A DNA stretch of 64,000 bases. Source: Bradyrhizobium lablabi. Its GTDB lineage: Bacteria > Pseudomonadota > Alphaproteobacteria > Rhizobiales > Xanthobacteraceae. Location: the NCBI RefSeq assembly GCF_900141755.1, contig NZ_LT670844.1, forward strand, positions 4,774,001 to 4,838,000. The letters are read 5' to 3'. The position numbers were made by a program, and so were the translations under genes. Within the stretch, counting starts at the first letter, position 1. Every line of letters begins with the position of its first letter. Below are positions 1-8,611 of this stretch, piece by piece. The notes under the pieces were generated by a model. The model was not told the origin of the DNA. It searched no databases and was given only the letters and a program-made list of their open reading frames with translations.

Positions 1-697
1 GGCGAAGCGCAGATTCCCTGGGAATCGACCTCGCTCGAACGCGACTTTTATTTTGTCCCGCCGGAGCCTGTGCCAACTCCCGCCGCGCAGCTCTTCGCGG
101 CGGCGAAAGAAACCGGCAACGCCGCGTTGTTCGGATTGCTGATCGAGCGCTTTCCGGACAGCCCGGAAGCGATGGCGGCGAAACCGATGGTCGCCAAGCT
201 CGGAGACGCCAAGGCGAACGAAAAGCTCAACGAGAAGCCGAACGAGAAGGACACCTCCTCTTCGGCCGCGGCGCTGGTTCTGGCGCGCGCGAAGCAGGCG
301 CAAACCCCCGATGCCTATGATCTCGTGGCATCGCTTTGTCCCCAATACTACTGAAGCGGAGGAAGCCCGCGCCGCCGCGATCCGGTTGCGCGAGGCGGTG
401 GTGCTGGACAGTGTCGGACCGACCTATGAGGGCCGCGAACTCGTGCTCAGGATTCAGGAGCAGCTGGTTCGCCTCGACTGCATGGCGGGAAACAACAGCG
501 GCACCTTCGAGGCCGCGACCATTCAGGGATTGCGGCGCGCCTCGCTGCTGTCAGACGAGCATTACCTGTGGTACCGCCCGACCATGGCCGCGCTGCGGGC
601 GCTGAAGAAGATCGATGGCAATGAAGGCTGCGGCCGGCAGAAGGTCGTCGCCGCGCCGCGTTGCCTGCGCGTCAACAACGAGGATTTTTGCCAATAG
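1..697 (+). pseudogene. 3' part of a caspase-like (peptidase C14) protein gene, frameshifted
   Basis: The gene enters from the left edge. Frame 1 is open from base 1 and contains WESTSLERDFYF, a segment I recognise from the region after the caspase fold in rhizobial caspase-family proteins; it then stops at 352-354. The same protein clearly continues in frame 2 (VPNTTEAEEARAAAIRLREA onward) to a stop at 695-697. Removing one base from the C run at 340-343 joins the two parts as ...ASLCPNTTEAEE... The C-terminal part has alternating helices and a conserved-looking Cys pattern but no catalytic residues, which would lie upstream of the window. The shift may be a real mutation or a sequencing error. 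Family assignment rests on the tail only and is moderate. Confidence 0.5.
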
Positions 698-830
698 CGG
701 TCGCAACGCATGGTCGGCGCCGCCCACCGGAAAGGCGGCCACAATGCCTGCATCCAAAATAGGCAAAGTCATTTCTTTTGTATGCAAGCTAACCGCGCGG
801 CGGTTCCCAGCGAGACCCGACATTCGCAAG

Positions 831-859
831 CCTAATCATGCGCTTAAAGCGCCATTAGG
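831..859. repeat. Inverted repeat upstream of the sigma-54 promoter
   Basis: Outer arms CCTAAT (831-836) and ATTAGG (854-859) enclose an inner palindrome GCGCTT-A-AAGCGC (840-852). It ends 15 bases before the sigma-54 promoter. It could be a binding site or the remains of a transcription terminator of the preceding gene; there is no T run. It does not match the NtrC site consensus I know. Confidence 0.45.
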
Positions 860-873
860 ATTGCGTTAAGATT

Positions 874-889
874 TGGCACAAACCTTGCG
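874..889 (+). promoter_or_regulatory. Sigma-54 (RpoN) -24/-12 promoter
   Basis: TGGCACAAACCTTGCG matches the RpoN consensus TGGCAC-R-N4-TTGC-W at every conserved position except the last base. The GG (875-876) and GC (887-888) dinucleotides are exactly 12 bases apart, as required. Transcription would start near base 900, about 30 bases before the ATG of the substrate-binding protein at 932. This places the ABC transporter and the AtzG/E/H genes under nitrogen-type or another enhancer-dependent control. Confidence 0.75.
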
Positions 890-931
890 ACGTCGCTCCC
901 AAAGCCGTTTCCCCGTGCGTTGGAGCCTCAC

Positions 932-2545
932 ATGAAGCGTCGCGATTTCCTGAAATCCGTCACGGGGGTCGCGGCCGGCGCGATGGTGCCGGCGCCGGCG
1001 ATCTGGTCTGCCGCCAAGGCCGACGCCCGCTCCGAGACGCTGTTGGTGGTGACCGAAAGCGGCCCCAACAATCTCGACATCCACGGCGTCGGCACCAACC
1101 GTCCCGGCTACGAGGCGTCGTGGAATTGCTACGACCGTCTGATCAGTCATGAAACCAAGACGCTGCCGGACGGCACGCTGTCCTACGATCGCGACAAGTT
1201 CAAACCCGAACTCGCCGAGGACATGAAGATCGGCGACATGTCGGTCACCTTCAAACTGAAGAAGGCCAAATTCCACGACGGCACGCCAGTCACCGCCAAC
1301 GATGTCAAATGGTCGCTCGATCGTTCGGTATCGGTAGGCGGTTTCCCCACGGTGCAGATGAAAGCCGGCTCGCTGGAAAACAAGGAGCAGTTCGTCGTCG
1401 TTGACGACAGCACCGTCCGTATCGACTTCGCCAAGAAAGACCGCCTGACCATTCCCGATCTCGCGGTGATCGTGCCGGGCATCTACAATTCCACGCTGCT
1501 GAAGAGCAAGGCTACCGACAAGGATCCCTGGGCGCTCGACTACACCAAGAGCAACACCGCCGGCAGCGGCGCCTACAAGGTGACGAGCTGGAAGCCCGGT
1601 GTCGAAACGGTCTACGAACGCCATGACGACTGGGTGGGCGGCAAGCTGCCCCAGCTCAGGAAGGTGATCTGGCGCACGATCCCCTCGCAGGGCAATCGCC
1701 GCGCCTTGATGGAGCGTGGCGATGCCGACATCTCCTTCGACCTTTCGAGCAAAGACACTTCGGAGATGAAGAAGGAGGGCAAGCTCGTCATCATCTCCAA
1801 CCCGATCGGCAACGGCATGTATTCCGTCGAGTTGAACGTGAAGAACCCGCCGTTCAACAACGAAAAAGTTCGTCAGGCGGTGGCCTATGCGCTGCCCTAC
1901 CAGAAGATCATGGACGCGGCGATGTTCGGTCTCGCCAATCCCTTGTTCGGCGGCCCCTCGAACAATGTTACCGATATCGCCTGGCCCGCCAAGAGCGGCT
2001 ACATCAACGACATGGCCAAGGCCAAGGCGCTGATGGCCGAGAGCGGCGTATCCGACATCGACACCACCGTCTCGTTCGATCTCGGCGCCGGCGATATCTG
2101 CGAACCGATTGCCGTGCTGGTTCAGGAAAGCCTCGGCCAGATCGGCATCAAGACTGCGATCAACAAGGTGCCGGGAGCCAATTGGCGCAGCGAGATGGCC
2201 AAGAAGTCGATGCCGTTGATGGTCAACTTCTTCTCCGGCTGGCTCGACTATCCCGAATATTTCTTCTTCTGGTGCTATTCCGGCCAGAACGCGATCTTCA
2301 ACACGCCAAGCTACGTCAACCCGGACATGGACACGCTGATCGACGCCGCGCGCGGCGCCGCCGCGGTCGGCGACATGGAAAAATACTCGAAAAACGTCGA
2401 GGGTTTCATCTCGAAGGCCTACAACGAGGTGCCGCGTATTCCGCTGTTCCAGCCTTTTCTCAACGTCGCCACGCAGAAGAATATCTCCGGCTACGTTTAT
2501 TGGTTCCACCGCCAGCTCGACTACCGCACGATCGTCAAGGCCTGA
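932..2545 (+). CDS. Peptide-type ABC transporter substrate-binding protein (SBP family 5), Tat-exported
   Basis: This 537-residue protein is the periplasmic receptor of the ABC system that follows. The ATG at 932 is chosen over an upstream in-frame TTG at 920 because GGAG lies six bases before it and because it starts a clean twin-arginine signal, MKRRDFLKSVTG, followed by a hydrophobic stretch and an AKA-type cleavage site near residue 31. The body has the large bilobed SBP_bac_5 pattern (FKLKKAKFHDGTPVTANDVKWS is typical of DppA/OppA/GsiB relatives). It heads a run of eight same-strand genes to 9354. Substrate is unknown; downstream amidohydrolases suggest a nitrogen-rich ureide- or peptide-like compound. 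Confidence 0.85.
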   Translation: MKRRDFLKSVTGVAAGAMVPAPAIWSAAKADARSETLLVVTESGPNNLDIHGVGTNRPGYEASWNCYDRLISHETKTLPDGTLSYDRDKFKPELAEDMKIGDMSVTFKLKKAKFHDGTPVTANDVKWSLDRSVSVGGFPTVQMKAGSLENKEQFVVVDDSTVRIDFAKKDRLTIPDLAVIVPGIYNSTLLKSKATDKDPWALDYTKSNTAGSGAYKVTSWKPGVETVYERHDDWVGGKLPQLRKVIWRTIPSQGNRRALMERGDADISFDLSSKDTSEMKKEGKLVIISNPIGNGMYSVELNVKNPPFNNEKVRQAVAYALPYQKIMDAAMFGLANPLFGGPSNNVTDIAWPAKSGYINDMAKAKALMAESGVSDIDTTVSFDLGAGDICEPIAVLVQESLGQIGIKTAINKVPGANWRSEMAKKSMPLMVNFFSGWLDYPEYFFFWCYSGQNAIFNTPSYVNPDMDTLIDAARGAAAVGDMEKYSKNVEGFISKAYNEVPRIPLFQPFLNVATQKNISGYVYWFHRQLDYRTIVKA

Positions 2546-2600
2546 GGGGGGCCCGCAACGGCTTCTCAACGCGGCTCGGAAATTTTGGGGCTAGAAGACC

Positions 2601-3611
2601 ATGTTGGCGATCTTGAAGCGTCTGGTGACCGTGATCCCGACTTTGATCGGTGTCGTGATCGTCACCTTCTTGCTCACCCGGGTATTGCCGGGCGACCCGG
2701 CGGTCTATTTCGCAGGGCCAGCCGCCACCCCGCAATCGATTGCCGAAATCCGCAAGACGCTCGGGCTCGACCGGCCGCTGCCCGATCAGTTCGCCCGCTA
2801 CGTCAACGATCTCGCCCACGGCAATTTCGGCAATTCGCTGTCGACCGGCCGCCCGGTCGCGACCGAAATCACCAGCCGGCTGCCCGCATCCGCCGAGCTG
2901 ACGCTGCTGGGCCTGTTCCTGGCGATCGCCATCGCGGTGCCGCTCGGTATTTTCGCGGCGGTGAAGCAGGGCTCCTGGATCGATCATCTCTGTCGAATTA
3001 TCGCCACTGCTGGCGTGTCGCTGCCGGTGTTCTTCACGGGCTTGCTGCTGGTTTATGTCTTCTATTTCAGGCTCGGCTGGTCGCCGGCGCCGATCGGCCG
3101 GCTCGACGCCTTCGCCACCGCGCCGCCCGATATCACCGGCTTCTATCTGATCGACAGCCTGGTTACCGGAAATTTCGAGACCTTCCGCGCCTCGCTCAGC
3201 CAGTTAATCCTTCCAGCCGCGACCTTGGCGGTGTTCTCGCTGGCGCCGATCACGCGCATGACCCGCGCCTCGATGCTGGCGGTATTGTCGTCCGAGTTCA
3301 TCCGCACCGCGCGTGCCAGCGGTCTCAATGACCGCGCCGTCATCCTCACTTACGCCTTCCGCAACGCGATGCTGCCGGTGGTGACGACGCTCGGCATGGT
3401 GTTCTCGTTCCTGCTCGGCGCCAATGTGCTGGTCGAGAAAGTGTTCGCCTGGCCCGGCATCGGCTCGTATGCGGTCGAGGCCTTGCTGCAGTCGGACTTC
3501 GCACCGGTGCAGGGCTTCGTGCTGACCATGGCGGTGCTCTATGTGGCGCTCAACCTTTTGATCGACATGCTCTATGGCGTGATCGATCCGCGCGTGAGGC
3601 TCGAAGCATGA
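2601..3611 (+). CDS. ABC transporter permease, DppB/OppB type
   Basis: Inner-membrane permease of 336 residues. It opens with a transmembrane helix (residues about 8-30, ending in LPGDPAVYF, the usual DppB periplasmic motif) and has six predicted membrane segments. The EAA loop that contacts the ATPase is visible as TARASGLNDRAVILTYAFRN around residues 233-252. It starts 55 bases after the receptor gene and overlaps the next permease by four bases (ATGA), so the two are translationally coupled. The length is normal for the family. It forms the channel together with the next gene. Confidence 0.88.
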   Translation: MLAILKRLVTVIPTLIGVVIVTFLLTRVLPGDPAVYFAGPAATPQSIAEIRKTLGLDRPLPDQFARYVNDLAHGNFGNSLSTGRPVATEITSRLPASAELTLLGLFLAIAIAVPLGIFAAVKQGSWIDHLCRIIATAGVSLPVFFTGLLLVYVFYFRLGWSPAPIGRLDAFATAPPDITGFYLIDSLVTGNFETFRASLSQLILPAATLAVFSLAPITRMTRASMLAVLSSEFIRTARASGLNDRAVILTYAFRNAMLPVVTTLGMVFSFLLGANVLVEKVFAWPGIGSYAVEALLQSDFAPVQGFVLTMAVLYVALNLLIDMLYGVIDPRVRLEA

Positions 3612-4510
3612 CCGAAGCAAGCCTTACCGCGACCCCGATCGCCGAGGTTCAACCCAAGCCTCCGGCCAACTCCATTTTCCGCCACGCCGTCTATGTGGTG
3701 GCGGACAATCCGGTGACCGGATTGTCCTTTGGGCTGTTCGTCGTCATCGCGCTTTGCGCTTTGGTCGGCCCCTACATCGTGCCCTACGATCCGCTCGCCA
3801 GCGACACCTCCGCAACCCTGCAGTCGCCGTCGCTGCACCACTGGTTCGGCACTGATCTTTTAGGCCGCGATATTTTCAGCCGCGTGGTGGTCGCGACCCG
3901 CCTTGATTTCGTTATCGCGGTCGCCTCGGTGGCGTTGGTTCTGTTCATGGGCGGCCTCGCCGGAATCGCCGCCGGCTTCTTCGGCGGCTGGACCGACCGC
4001 ATCGTCGGGCGCATCTCCGACACCATCATGGCGTTTCCGCTGTTCGTGCTGGCGATGGGCATCGTCGCCGCGCTGGGCAATACGGTGACCAACATCGTGA
4101 TCGCCACCGCGATCATCAATTTTCCGCTCTATGTCCGGGTCGCGCGCGCCGAAGCCAATGTCCGGCGCAACGCCGGCTTCGTGCAGGCCGCGCGGCTGTC
4201 CGGCAACGGCGATTTCCGCATTCTGCTGGTGCATATCCTGCCGAACATCATGCCGATCATGATGGTGCAGATCTCGCTCACCATGGGCTACGCCATCCTG
4301 AACGCGGCCGGCCTGTCGTTCATCGGCCTCGGCGTCAAGCCGCCGACCCCTGAGTGGGGCATCATGGTCGCCGAAGGCGCGACCAACATTATTTCCGGCG
4401 AATGGTGGGTGGCCTTCTTCCCCGGCGGCGCGCTGATGATCGCGGTGTTCTGCTTCAACCTCCTGGGTGACGGCCTGCGCGACCTGGTCGACCCGCAGCG
4501 AAGGACCTGA
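3608..4510 (+). CDS. ABC transporter permease, DppC/OppC type
   Basis: Second permease, 300 residues. It has the DppC N-terminal arrangement: a cytoplasmic tail, a first helix at about 35-58, then the HHWFGTDLLGRDIFSRVV motif diagnostic of OppC/DppC proteins. The EAA loop reads VQAARLSGNGDFRILLVHIL (about residues 195-214). The ATG overlaps the stop of the previous permease. It partners with it in a heterodimeric channel energised by the fused ATPase at 4764. Between it and that ATPase lies a 200-base palindromic repeat. Confidence 0.88.
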   Translation: MTEASLTATPIAEVQPKPPANSIFRHAVYVVADNPVTGLSFGLFVVIALCALVGPYIVPYDPLASDTSATLQSPSLHHWFGTDLLGRDIFSRVVVATRLDFVIAVASVALVLFMGGLAGIAAGFFGGWTDRIVGRISDTIMAFPLFVLAMGIVAALGNTVTNIVIATAIINFPLYVRVARAEANVRRNAGFVQAARLSGNGDFRILLVHILPNIMPIMMVQISLTMGYAILNAAGLSFIGLGVKPPTPEWGIMVAEGATNIISGEWWVAFFPGGALMIAVFCFNLLGDGLRDLVDPQRRT

Positions 4511-4541
4511 GGCATGAAGAGGTCTGACCGCGAGCTCTTTC

Positions 4542-4741
4542 GCCTCTCCCCGCTCGCGGGGAGAGGCATAGGCCGCCCTTGGCGGCCGTCCTTAGAAAGA
4601 ACGCCGAAGCGAAGCTTCGGCTATGTCGCTCTTGCGATCCGGGTGAGGGGGACCCTCCGCGTACTCCACCGCCTCCTGCATTCGCTGATAGAGGCCCCTC
4701 ACCCCAACCCTCTCCCCGTAAGAACGGGGCGAGGGAGCCGA
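4542..4741. repeat. Palindromic repeat family A, copy 1
   Basis: This roughly 200-base element begins CCTCTCCCCGCTCGCGGGGA and ends in the pattern CCCTCACCCCAACCCTCTCC...GGGGCGAGGGAG. Each end is itself a small hairpin and the two ends are inverted relative to each other. The same pattern recurs at 5620, 9371, 13060, 35731 and 48258. This copy has an extra internal segment with GGCCGCC palindromes also present in the copy at 9371. It separates the permease and ATPase genes of one operon. Confidence 0.85.
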
Positions 4742-4763
4742 CCTCCTGTGCGGAGATTCTGAA

Positions 4764-6587
4764 ATGACCGCGCAGCCGCTGCTCGACGTCAGCGATCTCA
4801 CCGTCGAATTCGCCACCCGGCGCGGCATCGTCAAAGCCGTGCAGCACGTCAACATATCGGTCGCCAAGGGCGAGACGCTCGGTATTGTCGGCGAATCCGG
4901 CTCCGGCAAATCCGTCACCTCCTACGCGGTGATGCGGATTCTCGACCGCGCCGGCAAGATCGCCGAAGGTTCGGTCACCTTCTCCGGCGTCGATGTCAAG
5001 GCGGCGACCGAGGACCAGATGCGCGACCTGCGCGGCCGCGAAATGTCGATGATCTTCCAGAGCCCGCGGCTGGCGCTCAATCCGATCCGCAAGATCGGCC
5101 GCCAGATCGAGGATGTGCTGTTGCAGCACGTCCAGGTCGACAAGGCCCAGGTCGGCGAGAAGGCGATCGAGGCGCTGGAACAGGTCAAGATCGCGCGCCC
5201 CCGCGAGCGCTATCACGCCTATCCGTTCGAATTGTCGGGCGGCATGTGCCAGCGCGTGGTGATCGCGCTGGCGCTGGCCTGCAATCCGCAGCTTCTGATT
5301 GCCGACGAGCCGACCACCGGCCTCGATGTCACCACGCAAAAAGCCGTGATGGATCTGATCGTCGAGCTGACAAAACGCCGGGGCATGTCGACCATCCTGA
5401 TCACGCATGATCTGGGCCTAGCCGCCGCCTATTGCAATCGCGTGGTGGTGATGGAGAAGGGCCGCGTGGTCGAAACCGCGCTGTCGGCGGACATCTTTGC
5501 AAAACCCGAGCACGCCTACACCAAGAAGCTGATGCGCGCGACGCCGCGGCTCGGCGTCTCCTTGCGCGACCTGTTGCCGGAGGAGGAGGCGGCGCTTCCT
5601 CCGATCTCACCTTCTTCAACCTCGCCCCGCTTGCGGGGAGAGGTCGGATTGCGCAGCAATCCGGGTGAGGGGGACTCTCCGCGGACTGCGCTCGTGGAGC
5701 GAGCCCCTCACCCCGACCCTCTCCCCGCGAAGAGCGGGGAGAGGGAGAAGCAACCGCTCCTCCTCGTCGAAACTCTGGTCAAGGAATATCCGCGCCAGGG
5801 CGCGACGGCCACGCTCGGCAAATTGTTCGGGCGCAAGCCGCCGGTGGAGCTTGAAAATTTCCGCGCGGTCGACGGCATCAGTTTCAGCGTCGGCCGTGGC
5901 GAAAGCGTCGGTCTGGTCGGCGAGTCCGGCTGCGGCAAATCCACCACCTCGATGATGGTGATGCGGCTGCTCGACCAGACCTCGGGCCGCATCGCCTTCG
6001 ACGGTGACGAGATCGGCAACATCCTGCCCAACGCCTTTGCGCGGCTGCCGCTGCGCAAGAGCATCCAGATGGTGTTCCAGGACCCGACCGACAGCCTCAA
6101 TCCGCGTTTTACGGCAGCGCGCGCCATCGCCGATCCGATCATGCAACTCGGCGGCATCCGGGGCCGCGACGCCTTGCGCGACCGCTGCGAGGAATTGGCT
6201 GAAATGGTCGGCCTGCCGGTCAATCTGCTGGATCGTTTCCCGCATCAATTGTCGGGCGGCCAGAAGGCCCGTGTCGGCATCGCACGCGCCATCGCGCTGC
6301 ATCCCAAACTGGTCATTCTCGACGAGCCGACCGCGGCGCTCGACGTCTCGGTGCAGGCGGTGGTGTTGAATCTGCTGCAGGATTTGAAGGCGTCGATGGG
6401 CATGAGCTATCTGTTCGTGTCGCACGATCTGAATGTGGTGCGGTTGCTGTGTGATCGCGTCATTGTGATGCGGGCGGGTCGGATCGTGGAGCAGGGGCCG
6501 TCCGAACGGGTCTTGGGTGATCCGCAGGATGCCTATACAAGGGAACTGCTGACGGCTATTCCTCACCCGCCGTTGCCGGTTCACTGA
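4764..6587 (+). CDS. Fused double ABC ATPase (DppD-DppF/GsiA type) with a repeat-encoded linker
   Basis: This 607-residue protein carries two complete nucleotide-binding domains. The first has Walker A GESGSGKS (about residues 43-50), signature LSGGMCQR and Walker B LLIADEPTTGLD; the second has [23 protein letters not shown] and LVILDEPTAALD. Both end with the peptide-type C-terminal extension (AYTKKL, AYTRELL). Start at ATG 4764 with GGAG at 4752. It powers the two permeases upstream. Residues about 286-328, between the domains, are read in frame from a copy of the family A palindromic repeat (5620-5747) and resemble no protein domain; the resulting segment is rich in Pro, Arg, Gly and Glu. 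The double ATPase itself is a known arrangement. Confidence 0.9.
   Translation: MTAQPLLDVSDLTVEFATRRGIVKAVQHVNISVAKGETLGIVGESGSGKSVTSYAVMRILDRAGKIAEGSVTFSGVDVKAATEDQMRDLRGREMSMIFQSPRLALNPIRKIGRQIEDVLLQHVQVDKAQVGEKAIEALEQVKIARPRERYHAYPFELSGGMCQRVVIALALACNPQLLIADEPTTGLDVTTQKAVMDLIVELTKRRGMSTILITHDLGLAAAYCNRVVVMEKGRVVETALSADIFAKPEHAYTKKLMRATPRLGVSLRDLLPEEEAALPPISPSSTSPRLRGEVGLRSNPGEGDSPRTALVERAPHPDPLPAKSGEREKQPLLLVETLVKEYPRQGATATLGKLFGRKPPVELENFRAVDGISFSVGRGESVGLVGESGCGKSTTSMMVMRLLDQTSGRIAFDGDEIGNILPNAFARLPLRKSIQMVFQDPTDSLNPRFTAARAIADPIMQLGGIRGRDALRDRCEELAEMVGLPVNLLDRFPHQLSGGQKARVGIARAIALHPKLVILDEPTAALDVSVQAVVLNLLQDLKASMGMSYLFVSHDLNVVRLLCDRVIVMRAGRIVEQGPSERVLGDPQDAYTRELLTAIPHPPLPVH
5620..5747. 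repeat. Palindromic repeat family A, copy 2, inside a coding region
   Basis: The element has the same ends as the intergenic copies (CTCGCCCCGCTTGCGGGGAG ... CCCTCTCCCCGCGAAGAGCG) but lies wholly within the ABC ATPase gene. It introduces no stop codon and keeps the reading frame. It is the only copy of this family seen inside a gene in the window. Confidence 0.85.
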
Positions 6588-6607
6588 ACGCTGCTACCGA
6601 TGAGAGA

Positions 6608-6793
6608 ATGATGGCCGCTGACCCGCTTGACGAGTATATCGAGGCCGCCTCGAAGGTCCTGGGCCTTTCCATCGAGGAGGCCTGGAAGCCGGCGGTCAAA
6701 GCCAATCTCGAAATGTCGTTGCGGGTGGCGCGGCTGGTCGATGAATTCGCGTTGCCTGACGAAATCGAGCCGGCCAGTGTCTTTGCAGCCTGA
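6608..6793 (+). CDS. AtzG-like small protein (DUF4089)
   Basis: A 61-residue acidic, all-helical protein. The order DPLDEYIEAASKVLGLSIEE ... MSLRVARLVDEFALPDE is that of DUF4089/AtzG-like proteins, which resemble the GatC subunit of the tRNA-dependent amidotransferase. In Pseudomonas sp. ADP, AtzG binds and stabilises the amidase AtzE. Here it lies eight bases before the AtzE-like gene, the expected arrangement. It follows the ATPase gene by 20 bases. The assignment is from sequence pattern and context together. Confidence 0.8.
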   Translation: MMAADPLDEYIEAASKVLGLSIEEAWKPAVKANLEMSLRVARLVDEFALPDEIEPASVFAA

Positions 6794-6800
6794 TTTTGCC

Positions 6801-8198
6801 ATGACCGCTCACTCGGACGGGCTGTCGGCCTCGGAAATCGCGGAGGCTGTGAGGGGCCGGAAACTGTCGGCCCTTGACGTGACCGAGGCGGCGCTGGCGC
6901 GGATCGCCAAGCATGATCCGCTTCTGAATTCCTTCACCGACGTCACCGCGGAGCGCGCACGCGCCAAGGCCCGCGCGATCGATGCCGCCGTTACGGCCGG
7001 ACAAAATGCCGGCCCGCTCGCCGGCGTGCCGTTCGCGGTTAAGAACCTGTTCGACGTCAAGGGGCTCTCGACCCGCGCCGGATCGAAGATCAACCGCGAC
7101 CTGAAACCGTCGCCACGCGACGCCACGTTGATCGAGCGCATGGAGGCCGCCGGCGCCGTGCTGGTCGGCGCGCTCAATATGGGCGAATACGCCTACGACT
7201 TCACCGGCGAGAACGCGCATGACGGCCCCTCGCGCAATCCGCATGATCTGATGCGGATGACCGGCGGTTCGTCGGGCGGCTCCGGCGGCGCGGTCGGCGG
7301 CGGCCTGGTGCCCTTGGCGCTGGGCTCGGACACCAACGGTTCGATCCGGGTGCCGTCGTCTTTTTGCGGAATCTTTGGACTGAAGCCGACCTATGGCCGG
7401 CTGTCGCGCGCGAGATCGTTTCCGTTCGTCTATAGCTTCGATCATCTCGGCCCGTTCGCGCGCAGCGTAACCGATCTGGCGCTGTCCTATGACGCCATGC
7501 AGGGACCCGACCCGGAGGATGCGGCGTGCACGACCCGGCCGGCCGAGCCGGTGATGTCGCTGCTCGCAGAGGACATCGGCGGTTTGCGGATCGCGGTCGC
7601 CGGCGGTTATTTCCAGAACAACGTTTTCCCGGAAGCCACCGAGGCCGTGGCGCGCGTTGCGAAAGCGCTCGGGACCACGCGCACCGTCGAAATTCCCGAA
7701 GCCGCGCGCGCCCGCGCCGCCGCCTACGTCATCACGGCTAGCGAAGGCGCGTCGCTGCATCTCGATCGCCTGCGCCGGCGGCCGAGCGATTTCGATTTTG
7801 CAGTGCGCGACCGCTTGCTGGCGGGTGCGATGATCCCGGCGCCGCTGGTCGACCGCGCGCAAAAATTCCGCCGCTGGTATCGCGCGAAGGTGCTGGAGCT
7901 GTTCAAGTCGGTCGATGTGATCCTCGCTCCGGCGACGCCTTGCGTCGCACCGAAACTCGGGCAGACGACTTTCATGCTCGACGGCGTCGAAATGCTGGTG
8001 CGCCCCAATATGGGCGTCCACACCCAGCCGATTTCCTTCATCGGTCTTCCGGTGGTTGCCGTTCCCGTTCCGCTGCAGCCGATGCCGATCGGCGTCCAGA
8101 TCATTGCCGCGCCCTGGCGCGAAGATATCGCGCTGCGGGTCGCCTTCGCGCTGGAGCGCGCGGGCGTTGCTTCCGCGCCGCCGCCGAGGGGAATTTGA
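6801..8198 (+). CDS. AtzE-like amidohydrolase (amidase signature family; 1-carboxybiuret hydrolase type)
   Basis: A 465-residue amidase-signature enzyme. The Ser-cisSer-Lys triad is visible: Lys81 in [10 protein letters not shown], cis-Ser157 in [10 protein letters not shown] and nucleophile Ser181 in [10 protein letters not shown], 24 residues after the cis-Ser as usual. The ATG at 6801 is chosen because the longer in-frame reading overlaps the AtzG-like gene and has no family resemblance. AtzE proper deaminates 1-carboxybiuret in cyanuric acid breakdown; HpxY-type homologues act in other ureide routes. With AtzG-like, AtzH-like and allophanate hydrolase genes beside it, a carboxybiuret- or ureide-type substrate is likely, but the exact one is not proven. 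Cytoplasmic. Confidence 0.85.
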   Translation: MTAHSDGLSASEIAEAVRGRKLSALDVTEAALARIAKHDPLLNSFTDVTAERARAKARAIDAAVTAGQNAGPLAGVPFAVKNLFDVKGLSTRAGSKINRDLKPSPRDATLIERMEAAGAVLVGALNMGEYAYDFTGENAHDGPSRNPHDLMRMTGGSSGGSGGAVGGGLVPLALGSDTNGSIRVPSSFCGIFGLKPTYGRLSRARSFPFVYSFDHLGPFARSVTDLALSYDAMQGPDPEDAACTTRPAEPVMSLLAEDIGGLRIAVAGGYFQNNVFPEATEAVARVAKALGTTRTVEIPEAARARAAAYVITASEGASLHLDRLRRRPSDFDFAVRDRLLAGAMIPAPLVDRAQKFRRWYRAKVLELFKSVDVILAPATPCVAPKLGQTTFMLDGVEMLVRPNMGVHTQPISFIGLPVVAVPVPLQPMPIGVQIIAAPWREDIALRVAFALERAGVASAPPPRGI

Positions 8199-8200
8199 AC

Positions 8201-8611
8201 ATGCAGGTCGATCTCCCCGAGGTCCTCGCTGAGGTGACGGCGCAGTTCGCGCGCTACGAACAGGCGCTGGTCGGCAACGACGTCGCCGTGCTCGACGAAT
8301 TGTTTCGCGCCGATGCGCGCACGCTTCGTTATGGCACCGGCGAAAATCTCTACGGTTACGACGCGATTATGGCGTTTCGCGCCGCGCGCTCGCCGATCGG
8401 GTTGAACCGCAGGACCGCCAAGACCGTGATCACGACCTATGGCCGCGACACCGCGGTCGCCTCGACGCTGTTTTATCGCGATACGCTGCCCGGTAGAGTG
8501 GGACGGCAGATGCAGACATGGGTAAGATTTCCCGAGGGCTGGAGAATTGTTGCCGCCCATGTCAGCATCATCGACGAACCCGGGGACAACAAGACGGACC
8601 AAAAGACATGA
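8201..8611 (+). CDS. AtzH-like protein (DUF3225, HpxZ type)
   Basis: A 136-residue protein of the NTF2-like fold group. Conserved blocks are [17 protein letters not shown] near the start, [12 protein letters not shown], and [25 protein letters not shown] near the end. The ATG at 8201 follows GAGGGGAA, two bases after the AtzE-like stop. AtzH of Pseudomonas sp. ADP has been described as a decarboxylating amidohydrolase for 1,3-dicarboxyurea, feeding allophanate; HpxZ is its relative in oxalurate-type clusters. Its stop overlaps the ATG of the GntR gene (ATGA), indicating coupled translation. Confidence 0.8.
   Translation: MQVDLPEVLAEVTAQFARYEQALVGNDVAVLDELFRADARTLRYGTGENLYGYDAIMAFRAARSPIGLNRRTAKTVITTYGRDTAVASTLFYRDTLPGRVGRQMQTWVRFPEGWRIVAAHVSIIDEPGDNKTDQKT

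Noticed and set aside
866..2569. A long minus-strand open frame of 567 codons opposite the ABC receptor
   Set aside because: It is antisense to a clear SBP family 5 gene, is rich in Arg/Asp/Val from reversed GC-biased codons and has no start signal or domain resemblance.
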